The position numbers and the translations under genes are program-made. The notes under the pieces were generated by a model, which was not told the origin of the DNA, searched no databases, and saw only the letters and a list, made by a program, of their open reading frames with translations. DNA of 64,000 bases from Gymnogyps californianus (lineage: Eukaryota; Chordata; Aves; Accipitriformes; Cathartidae), in assembly GCF_018139145.2 (NCBI RefSeq), contig NC_059471.1, forward strand, positions 202,387,494-202,451,493. The letters are read 5' to 3'. Below are positions 10,201 to 64,000 of the stretch, one piece after another; positions within the stretch are counted from its first letter, which is position 1; each line of letters begins with the position of its first letter.

Positions 10201-13200
10201 AAGGGAGCAAGCCTGGCTTAGGAGCAAACCTTGGCAATGCTACGCTGATATGAGTCTGCAGACTCAGCAGTAACGTGGCTTCTTGCAAGTTACTCTCTAA
10301 TAATCTAATCAGCGTCATTAAGGAAACCTTTTAAGAACAGCTAGAGATGCCTGGTGACTCTAAGCCTCATGGACCAAACATTTGTTTTGTCTAGTTTCCC
10401 TGACATGCCCTGCGTTTCACTGGGAATAAATTTGGCTCCGCTACTTAACATGGTGTTCAACTCGGCATCACCTTTCTTTCCTGCCAGAAGCCCACTGGAC
10501 TGGAGTTTTAGTAGCGCTTTCCAAACAGGATTCCTGAGGCTTAGCATTACACGTGGAACAGGAAATCTGAGCCTGTAAGACTGCACAAAAGCCTCTGTAT
10601 TTGTGCCTGAATCTGGTGCTCAGCCAGCTGCAGGAGAAACTGATTGAGGTAAACGAAGCAAGACAGAGGTGATGAAGAGCTCTCCCAGGTCGTAAGTATT
10701 CCTGCATGCTGATGAAGTGCATTTGTAGTGAAACTCTAAGACCGTAAGGTCTCCATGGCATGCAGCAGAGCTGTGTTCTCACCCCCACCCCAGCCCGCTG
10801 TGGATGAGGACTCAACTTCAAGTGCAACAAAGCAAATAGCTTCTGCTCACACACGCCTCATTCTTCAGGAGAGTGTGCGGTCATGCCTCTTCTGCCTCCA
10901 CCCACAAGAAATCCAAAAAAACTTGAAAAGATCGTGACAGTCAGATGGGATTAGAGCACAAACCCAGATTACGGCCAGTTTAAGACCTGTTTGGGCTGGT
11001 GGATGCAGACAGCAGAGGTCTTCTGCCCATGCTCCAGGATGGCACAGCAGGAGCCTGCTCCGATCTGGAGGCAGCCCAGTGTTGCATTTAGGGCAGCCCG
11101 GCACTGTGTTCAGCCCAGCACTGGGTAATGCAGGGCAGCTCCTGCGTGAAGAAGTGCCTTTTCAAGGTGGGCAATGCTGGCTAAGCGTGCTTTCGTGGGT
11201 GCCGGGGCGGGGCAGTTTGGGTCTGTCTGTACTTGCCCACCTACAAATGCAGGAAAAGAGCTGGAAAGACTCGTCCTTCATGGCTCCAGGTATTCAGGCC
11301 TTTCCTCCCAAACTCCCAAGCGGCTTTTCTCTGCAATGGCATTCAGCACGCTGGCTGAGTTGTCCATGAAAGCACAGAGCGCTGCAGCCCTATTGACTCC
11401 GGCAGCACTGGAGTTCCCGCTTTCATAATTACCCTTTGGCCAGGAGGGGCTGTTTTGGCACTGCCTAACACAAGCCATAGATGCCATCGAACAACACCCT
11501 GTGCCAAACAGGCACTTTCCGCTGGAGCACCCCTGCACCCATCAGAAGCAAAACCTGTCCTGGCTTCATTCGAGCCTGAATTTGTCTACTTCCAACTTCT
11601 GCATCTCATTTATGCCTTTTGCAGCAGCATAAGGCTGTGAATTAGCAAAGTAATCACTCGTCTTCAAGCATGGCTTTAACAAAACAAACCAAAACGCTTT
11701 GAACACGGCCTTACACTTCACAGCAGGCTAGGCAGGTATTGATGATACACCCCTGAACTATGTCCTAGCTACGAGCATGCTTTGGCCCATCTGATCTGGT
11801 TTTTCTTTAACGTGCCCCTGGGAACTCCAGCCTCCACTGGAAACTTTGACAGGCAGAACAGGAGTTAAAGCCAAGAGAGTGAGAAGATTGTTTTTTAGGA
11901 AATAATCCTTGGTTGGAGGGGAAGGGGTTTGGAAAGGTTGGAGCCCATGCCGGTGTAGTAACCTCAGGTTCCCAGAGGCACTCAGCGGGGCAGAGGAGCG
12001 GGCACTTCGGTGGTGTCCCGTGGGGAGCCGGGGCATGCAGCCCTCACCGGCACAGCTCCGTCCTTGCGGAGCAGCCCAGCCTCAGAGCAGGGCAAGCAGG
12101 TCACCGGAGACTGACAAAGCCAGATTGGATTGATTAAGGGAACATCTAGCAGACATTTTTTAATACCTTTAAAACTGATGATGCCACCAGGGGTTTTTTC
12201 TTGGTTGCTAATTAAAACCTCTCTCAGACAAGCAGTTTTCAGCCCATGACTTGAAAGGAATTGAACCTCCCTTCAGAAGTCCCTGGAAGTAAGTCCTTAC
12301 AAAGGAAGCATTCTCCCAGGCTGGCATACCTTGCCTCCACTTTCATCTTGGAATGAAATGCATTAATAACTCTTTCTTTACCCATAATAATGTAAGCAAG
12401 AAGAGCCTAATAAACAGAGTCCTCATCCTCTGATGCTCAGCAATGAGCCATATGGCACATACGCAAGTGAAGATTAGCGATTAGACAGGGGTTGAATTCT
12501 CTGTAACATGATTACAGTATAAAAATGGGCTAGCAAGAGACTGCAACAGCAACTCCTTGTATGCTCATTTTGCACTAGCAAGGAAATGGGGTTTTTCATA
12601 ATTTTGCTTCTGTGGCTGCCATTTCCTACTGGATATAAAGGGATTTTTGGTTGAACAGCAGAGCTCAGACAAGGCATGTCATTATTTAAGAACTGATTAT
12701 ATTTATGAGTTACCTATAAATACTCCAGAGGACATTACGAAAAGCAATTGTGTGCTTCTGATGACCGCTTGCTAGGGCTAAAAGAGGATTATTTGTTTTT
12801 CACAAATATGATCTGTATAACTTTTCCACCCTGGCATTGCAGGTATAAACTGATACTGGGGATGTGTTTGCTCAGTGCAAGAATGTTCTATTATTGTCAG
12901 CATACACCTAGCAAAACCCAGCTTTATCACTACTAGTTGTTGCACTTTAGTACCTTACATTAGTACCTTGTTAATTACTGATCACTTCAGTTGTGCAGAC
13001 ATTATTTCTTAAGACTTTTCCTACAAGTGTTTGCTGACTACCTATTAAAAAAAAGCAGATGCATTTGACAGTACCCACCACCCTGCTCTCTCTCTTCTAC
13101 AACTTGCCATCAAAGGCAGAGCCCTCGTGGTGCCAACCCATGAGGATGCGGTCTGTCTCGCTGGGAAGCATCTGCAAAGTCTGGCCATGAGATGCTTGGG

Positions 13201-13341
13201 GACTTCTGCTCACATGCATGTTTGCGCCGTACATTTCCCGGGGAGGAGGGCACCAGCACCCAGATGTCTCAGCGCTGCACCCATCCTAGCAGGGACAAAA
13301 GTGGGCCAAAAGGGTGGGAAGGAAGACTTAGTGCAACCTGT
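7240..13341. other. Intergenic, no gene seen
   Basis: These 6.1 kb contain many short open frames (60-130 codons) on both strands. None shows a family motif, codon continuity or splice logic. The stretch 8555-8585 is A-rich (AAATAAAATAAATAAA-like). The part around 9060-9380 is rich in TAAT/ATTA words and lacks visible repeats; it could be a conserved non-coding element, but that cannot be judged without alignment. Confidence 0.55.
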
Positions 13342-13346
13342 ATAAT

Positions 13347-13938
13347 TGTCGTGGTTTAAGCCCAGCCAGCAACTTAGCACCACACAGCCGCTCACTCAGT
13401 CCTCCCACAGTGCGATGGGGGAGAAATCGGAAGAGTAAAAGTGAGAAAACTCATGGGTTGAGATAAAGACAGTTTAATAGGTAAAGCAAAAGCCATGCGC
13501 ACAAGCAAAGCAAAACCAGGAATTCATTCACCACTTCCCATCAGCAGGCAGGTGTTCAGCCATCTCCAGGAAAGCAGGGCTCCATCACGCAGAATGGTTA
13601 CTTGGGAAGACAAACGCCATCACTCCGAACGTCTCCCCTTCCTTCTTCTTCCCCCAGCTTTATATGCTGAGCATGACGTCATATGGTATGGAATATCCCT
13701 TTGGTCAGTTGGGGTCACCTGTCCCGGCTGTGTCCCCTCTCGACTTCTTGTGCACCCCCAGCCTCCTCGCTGGTGGGGTGGGGTGAGAGGCAGAAAAGGC
13801 CTTGACTCTGTGTAAGCACTGCTCAGCGATAACAAAAACATCCCTAAATTATCAGCACTGTTTTCAGCACAAATCCAAAACATAGCCCCATACTAGCTAC
13901 TGTGAAGAAAATTAACTATCCCAGCCAAAACCAACACA
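13347..13938 (-). mobile_element. Solo LTR of an endogenous retrovirus, copy 2 (inverted)
   Basis: This 592-bp LTR belongs to the same family as those at 6647 and 36832 but lies on the minus strand. The plus strand begins TGTCGTGGTTTAAGCCCAGC and ends CCCAGCCAAAACCAACACA. Perfect 5-bp duplications ATAAT flank it at 13342-13346 and 13939-13943. On the minus strand there is a TATAAA at 13659-13664 and an ATTAAA at 13473-13478. There is no internal retroviral sequence. It has the same orientation as ABCD2 and lies about 6.3 kb beyond its stop codon. It is more diverged in its middle part than the two plus-strand copies are from each other. Confidence 0.92.
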
Positions 13939-13943
13939 ATAAT

Positions 13944-16900
13944 AAAGATGGAGATCTCCAAACACACTGGCACAGGAAACACCAACTGATAGAGAAGTCT
14001 TTCATAAACTTCACGTGTTTATAGCACAGTGTGGCTATAGTTGAGGAGAACATTTTATCTGAGATACAGGACAGGAATATTAGAATTGCTGAGTGCAATT
14101 TTTTTGGTTGCTTTAAATATTGAATAGGTTGGGTTTGCTTCAATATCTTGCTTATCATTTATGGCGAGAATAATTTCCACTTCCCAAAGACCTAAATCTT
14201 TATGAAAAGCATTATGAATCTGATCTATTTGAAAGGCAGCTCTAAAACACAACAAATACAAACTCTCTTTCAAAGACATTTCAATCTAAATAACTTTTAT
14301 GACAATTGGCATGCTAAAATTGATCAATAAATGAACATTTTTGTTTCTCTTGTTGTGTTATCCTACAAATGCTGTGTCAGGGCCAGCTTGTCTCTGTATG
14401 TTTAATGACAACAGAAGAAAAGTAATGTGCTATTGCATAATTATTTTATGTCCAAGACAGGTTTCATTATTCCCTTTTTCCAACACCTGGCTCCTCCCAT
14501 GGGCTCTTGTGGACTGGTTTTTCCCAGACCTCATCCCAGCCTGGTTTCTCACCAGGGGCTCAGCCCCAGGACCTAGCTGGCTCCTCAGCCTGCATCAGCC
14601 ACCATCCCAATGTCTTTCTCCCTTTTTAAATTGCCTGTTTAAAACCAGATTGTTCATACACATCAAACTTGCGCTGGGTGGGTGCAGTACTTTTAATAGG
14701 TCACTGTTACCGTCTCATAGATGGTCCCACTTACATGAGGTTGAAGACACTAATTTAAAAAATACAAAGCAGGGGCTGCAGAATGAGCCATCATCAGAAA
14801 TAAGGCCATAGAGAGACAGCCTAAGGTGTTCTTCCAGATATTCCCCACTTACTAGAAAATTTCACCTGTGGGAAGTCTTTGAACACCTCTGCTCTGAATA
14901 TTTCCTGAGTCCTTTTTGCTCCCGTGATACGAGCCTTGCTGTCCCATCTCTTCTGGGAATGCTTAACCCTTGGGCAGAGGCTCAGGGCTCCAGCACTTCA
15001 CAGCGAACACATGGCACCAGTCCTCTGGTGGCCTGATCAGAAAGCAGGAATGCTCTCCGAAGAGCAGACACCAAAGCATGTCTTACCAAAAAAAGTGAAA
15101 CTCAAGTGCAACCTCTCAGCTCTCAGCTCACCTCCCCCACTACAACATAGCCTGTCTCCTCCTGGTCTGATGCATGAGCCCCAGTGTGGTCCTACAGCCC
15201 CCCAGAGGCCCCCAAAAATGCATTTCTCATGGCTCGTGTCCTGGACTTTGCTCTCTGTCAGTGCTCTCCCTCTGAGTGGGTGCAGTAGCTGGAAGTGAGG
15301 CATGGGGGACAGGCCTTCAGTCACCCATAAGGATCTAGTTCTCAAGTGACCACCATCGCCATGGGCTCCTCAGCTGCATAGTCCAGGTCCCGTACCACCA
15401 CACAGTACCTCACCATCCCCTGCCACGCAGCTGGGAAGGGGTTAGACACAAGCCAGCTCTGGGTGCTAAGGAGTCAATTGATGTCCTCATACTCCTGGTA
15501 GTCTGAAGGGCTAAAGAGACTGTATTTTTTATCTTAATCCCTAAGAAAAAACTCCTCTCCTTTTCTAGGCCAACATGGGCACTTGCTTGTAATATTTGTG
15601 ACATTGATGCTTTATGCATAATTTTATCTTACAAAGACCATAACAACAACCTTTGGGAGTGATGGTGCTGAGGCCACCTGATGTTGCACCACTGACACTG
15701 TCCTCTGGCACATTGCTCGGGGCCCAGCCTCCCCGCAGGACTCCCCAGCAAGTGGCGGCAGCTCTTGCCACCTTCCTGTCATGCATCAGGTCCACGCTGA
15801 AGTGGATGGGCAGGAGACATGAGAAACCTCACAGCAGCCTTTGACGCCAGCCTGATCTAGGAATGAAACACTTGTTTTAACTTGCAAACACGCAACATCC
15901 ACCCCAAGCTTTCCTACCCCATCACAGAGGGATGGGAAAGGGCTCCCAGAGCACACACAGGCAGGTCCTGACTGCTTTGTGAATGATTCATAAGGAACAC
16001 TGTAAACTCAAAGTAAATGCAACATGTTTTATTTGAGGTTGGAATAAATTACAACTGTAAAGCATCATTTATTGCTTTATAAATTGTCTGCTCTTAAAAG
16101 GCATTAATATCAAACATAAACAAAACAAAAGACACATTCGATTAGCAGTTCAGTTCTCTTAAGCTTCATGAACAGCTCAGTAGGGGGATTTCATTCTATA
16201 TATGATTGAAATCTCTGATCACAGGCTCATAAACTTGACTTTGACATGCATTATCATAATTCAGCCATATTGAGGGGACTGTAGATGTGTTCATTTGCTT
16301 TAGGATATAATTTTTATTGCAATTTTCCCTAAAATATCCCATTGAATACCCAGTCCTTCATTCCTCAGTCAAATAAAAATCCTCCTGGTTTCAAAAAACA
16401 CCTGTAAAAGATATGTAGGGTTTTCTACCCCTGTAGAAGGAGGGCTTCCAAGTCTAAACCAGGAATGAGTCTGGTCCCAAAACTAAGTGAAAAACAAACT
16501 CCTCCTAGGTTAAAATACTGAAATCCCATGCACAAAAAAATGTGTCCTCCCATTCTGAAGATTCTTGCAAAAAATCCCAGCATAATCTGAATGAACTGAT
16601 GTGGATAATTCATATTTTTATTGTACAGTTACTCCATGCCTGAGACTGGTATGAATTTTGCTCAGCACCTGTACTCCTCTAGGATGTAGACCCAGGCAAG
16701 TCCAGTCTGCCCGGAGCCCTGGGGGCTGAGGGGATGCCCACAGGAGGCTAGGTGCATTGAGCACTTTGCAGTATCCAGCCGTGAATGCATAGATGCCATG
16801 ACACAACGAGCTGGATCTGGCTAGCTCCAGCTAGATACGACAAGCAGAAGGAAGGCCAAATAGTCACTTCCTTGGCCTCCCGGGGAGTCACAGCTCCTGA

Positions 16901-19237
16901 ATGCCAGAAAAAGAATGGACATTGATGAGCAGCTCTCACTGCACCACGAAAAAGGATTCCACCGAGGCATCCTGCCCTGCTCTGACCCTCTCGCACTGCA
17001 AGGGCCCAGTGCTCCCTGTGCCTCGGCTCCAGAACACCGTCTCCCTGAGCTATTCCCTGAGCAGGGAGTGTGCACCTCCGCTCTTGCTTTCCCATCTGGG
17101 TCCAAAGCAGCACAAAGTGAGCTGGCTTATGCCCTGTATTACACCAGAGGTGAAACGCTCCAGAAACAGAACCAGAGACTCCTGTCTCAATTAGCCCTTG
17201 GAACAACTCAGAAAGTTTGCAGAGAAAATCTCCAGGGCAGCTTCTCTTCCAGCCACAAAACTAACTTTAAAAATAATTAAGCCACCAGTACAGAAAATCC
17301 TTCTAAAACTGGCTCAGTATTACTCAGAAAGTTCCTATTTAGAGAAGGGTTTCTTCTCATACTAGCCTCTAATGTTCTTGTCATGCCTACAAGAATGTCA
17401 ATAGCTGAGTGAGATGCTAGGATATTTTACGCTATATTACTGAATGCGAATGGTTAAGTCTATTACTGGATCCAAGAAATATATATCAAACTTCAAGGAA
17501 AATACTATTACATTGATCCTGGTGCAATTTCAGTTTTCATTAAAATTTCATCGGTAATGTACGTATCTTTTGTATGTTTTATGCATAATCTCATTTAAAA
17601 AAACAGCAAACAAACTTTTTTCTTCTAAACGCGGTTTCCTCAGAAGATGTGTTTCTGTTGTGCCATGAGGGATGGCCAGCTTCGATATCTGCAAGGTGGT
17701 ACAGCAGATTTCAGGCGCTGCACTTGCCCATAATGGCTCCCAACAAGTCAAGCGCCATGGCAGAGCTTTGGTGGGAGGCTGGGAGCGTGCAGGGCCATAC
17801 CTGGAGCTGTGCCGAATTGGGCCAATTGTTCAGCACTTTTCAGTGTCCTCCTCATTCAGGGCCTGGACAACCCTGGTTTAGCTCCCAGCCACATGGTAAA
17901 GTGCTTAAAGGAGGGGTGGGGAACACTAACACCCCTTCCTCCACCTCAGCTCCTGCCTTGGGAGAGGCTTGCGGAAAGGTGGCTTTGTGGCTGCTTTGGC
18001 TGCAGCTGGGACAAGGGCATGCATATGATGCATACCTGATTCATCACCATCTTAAAGAAACATAACTCAGAAATGTGCAAGCCTTTAAAATCATCAGTCA
18101 TCTCATTTATGCTCACCGAGAACAGATTCTTGGCTGACTTCTTTTTTTCCTTAGCAGTTCTGAAATTTTCTTTGAAGATGAGAAGGAGGAAAGCTAGCCT
18201 TCAGGGAGAGGGACAAGCAGAGACACTTGCAAATTAAAATGCATGCACATGTCATCCACCACAGCAGTGACCTCCAGTCTGCACTTTACAACACAACATA
18301 TTATCTTGAACCTTAATTTCTCATCTCTTTCAAAGGTTCCCAAGAGCATTCCTTTCTGTGTCAGTGAGATGTCCCAGGGGACTCTACAGAGAAAACTAAT
18401 GAGAGGAACAAACTGTTGTCACCAGGACAAGTTACAGGGTTACACTCAAGCCACAGACTCTGGAGGAACAGGACAGGGAGCAGACTTATTCCATTTTCTG
18501 GTGCAAGTGCCATACCAAGCAGCAAGACGAGCACACAGTGAGAAGGAAGATGGGTTAGTGCACTGGACTGGGATTTGGCAGATGGAGTTAATTCACTGTC
18601 CCCTTGTTCTTGAAGCGATCAGAAAAAGGAAACAGTTTAAATTAACTTCAGGGTGCTCAAACGTTCCCAGCTCAGCAAACACCCCCAAAATATTTCTCCT
18701 CTCTTACCAGTTCTTAACAGCTTATGCATTGCTCCTCTCAGACTAAGCACACCAGACAGAAATCTTCTAAGGAATCACACTTCTAGGAAAAAAAAGAACC
18801 AACAAACTTCAGGCTTGCTACATCTCGGCTAAGGCTCATTTATCCATCTGCAAAGCCTCTTACCCCTCCTGATCTTCATTCCCAAGCTGCCCATTTGCCA
18901 GGCACTTGCATTCAGAGAGAGCAGGTCAGGAGCTCTTAAATCCATTCACACCTTTATTTCTAATTCACCAGCTTTTGCCTCTGGCAAGGCACTCAGGCCA
19001 GCACTGTCTTAGGGGTTTCTGTTTAAAGCACCTTCTGACTGACCGGGGACCAGGTTCCTACTGAACTGAAAAGCAGATGGGACAATCAGTGAGTGCATCT
19101 GAAAGCAAAGCTGTTAACTGGTGTGTTTACCCATGGGGAGGGCAGTGTTCAGCCACTCTACCAAAATATGGCAGGCATATTAATTAGTGGTTACAAAATG
19201 CTCTAACTTTTCACAGACCTTTGTAAGTGCTGAGCAT
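13944..19237. other. Intergenic sequence 3' of ABCD2
   Basis: I see no gene that I can support. The longest open frames are 156 codons at 14341-14811 (+) and 167 codons at 18243-18746 (+). They have unbiased composition and no recognisable domain, and I regard them as chance. The second overlaps a faint tRNA-like SINE trace. A minus-strand AATAAA at 18953-18958 is one of several candidate distal polyadenylation signals for ABCD2. Confidence 0.5.
18549..18605 (+). repeat. Possible fossil tRNA-derived SINE trace
   Basis: The segment TGGGTTAGTGCACTGGACTG followed by GGATTTGGCAGATGGAGTT resembles the tRNA-like head of old amniote SINEs. In those, a 'GTTAGAGCACTGGACTGGGA' style A-box region leads into a 'GTTC' B box. 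The B box is degraded here. This is similarity from memory of the general pattern only; a repeat-profile search could easily overturn it. Confidence 0.3.
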
Positions 19238-20243
19238 TTTAATTGGCAGGACAGCCATGCCTGAGAATTCAGTGTATTGTTAGAAACTGACATTTTCCTC
19301 TCCTACAGTCCTTCATGTCACAAAGTGTCTCATCGAACAAACAAGCGTCTATATTGTGATTTTACCAACGGAGGAACTGGGTCAGAGATGGACACCGGCT
19401 GGATCAGACCCATGGAGCAGATGAATGACTTAGTCAAGCAAAAACTAAGTCACTTGATGCCAGGCCCAGTGCTCCATCCTGCCCCAGAGGCTACTAAACA
19501 GGGGACATAAATAATCCCCCAAAGGAACCGACATATCATGAAGAGCAAAGAGCCTCTGAAGCTATACATAATGGCATAAAGTACAGCACAAGTATATTAC
19601 ATATTTAGCTCTATCCCTGCTTCTCTGTCGCGAGGGCAGTGGGTTGCTCGGACAGTTGTCTTCTGGTCAGCCTACTACGCTATTTCCTATCGAAATGCAG
19701 GTAAAGGCGTGTATGCGATTCAGTAGTAGAACAGGAGTTTGGTTTTACATGGGCTGAAAGAATGTTTCTTATACCCAAATGAGATTTTCGCATGCATCTG
19801 CATACTCACCCAGATGCTGCCTCTGCCGTGCTCCATGCCTGAGTTTCATGCCAGGTTTGCTCTGCGTAGCAGGCATATCATACGCACAGTGACCTGGTAC
19901 AAGAGCACATTCTGCAGGCCAAGTTTCAGGCAAAAATTCACCTACAAAACCTAAGTGCGTTGGTAGTTCTTTGCAGTGAATCGGGCTTTCACTAGGAATT
20001 AACATAAGCTGCAATGACTAATCTTATACTTTGTGCACTTGCTTATTTTCTTTTCACAGTTCAACCACTGTCTTCCTTAACACTAAAACGCTAAAGTCTT
20101 ACATAGCATTTAGAGCATTATTTTCTGCTGGCTGTGTTTCTCTATGCTCTAAGCCTCTATCACAATGCATGCAAAGGATAATGGCTGAATTTGTAATGCT
20201 TTTAACTAAAAAAATACTTTTAAAAACATAAAACATAAATTAT
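19238..20243 (-). other. ABCD2: Probable start of the ABCD2 3' untranslated region
   Basis: Sequence directly after the TAA stop at 20244-20246 is AT-rich with several ATTTA-like words. An AATAAA overlaps the stop codon (20243-20248) and is too close to serve as the working signal. The next candidates on the minus strand are ATTAAA at 19238-19243 and AATAAA at 18953-18958. Which one is used cannot be decided from sequence alone, so the left boundary is only the nearest candidate. Confidence 0.3.

Positions 20244-64000
<43,757 letters not shown>

Noticed and set aside
14341..14811. 156-codon open frame on the plus strand
   Set aside because: No domain, no transmembrane or signal logic that holds, no neighbouring exons, and common-looking amino-acid mix; expected by chance in 64 kb.
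18243..18746. 167-codon open frame on the plus strand
   Set aside because: No family resemblance; it overlaps a probable SINE trace, and the translated sequence looks random.

Overview
The window is ordinary avian nuclear DNA. The bird assignment rests on CR1 LINEs carrying the typical CR1 3' terminal octamer-like repeats, on several LTRs of the type common in birds, and on a vertebrate split gene. The species cannot be fixed from the sequence. I found no CRISPR array, operon, tRNA or rRNA gene, and no undescribed system that the sequence itself supports.

The one protein-coding gene I can defend is ABCD2, the peroxisomal half-ABC transporter ALDRP. It lies on the minus strand across about 20.2-64.0 kb. 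The window holds the last 235 bases of exon 1 and all of exons 2-10, which together give 504 codons and a stop. Every one of the nine introns is GT-AG and every splice phase closes without a frame error. The order is: fourth membrane segment and EAA-like loop (exon 1), fifth membrane segment (exon 2), linker (exons 3-5), Walker A and Q-loop (exon 6), helical subdomain (exon 7), ABC signature (exon 8), Walker B and H-loop (exon 9), and the conserved C-terminal helix (exon 10). All nucleotide-binding motifs are intact. Roughly the first 235 residues and the promoter lie beyond the right edge.

Layout: 0.2-3.9 kb is a long, decayed CR1 LINE on the minus strand, interrupted by a fragment of an LTR. 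3.9-20.2 kb is intergenic sequence 3' of ABCD2. It carries two full-length solo LTRs of one family (6.65 and 13.35 kb, opposite orientations), each with perfect 5-bp target-site duplications, plus a weak tRNA-like SINE trace. 20.2-64.0 kb is ABCD2. Its 18.4-kb intron 6 holds a third solo LTR of the same family (36.83 kb), a CR1 3' fragment (40.26 kb), a 24-bp perfect palindrome (34.04 kb) and a short tandem repeat (41.24 kb). Intron 3 holds another CR1 3' fragment (57.22 kb).

The most informative observations concern genome history. Three same-family LTRs have intact duplications. An LTR fragment is nested in a CR1 copy that has lost both reverse transcriptase aspartates. One LTR with a TATA box points antisense inside ABCD2.
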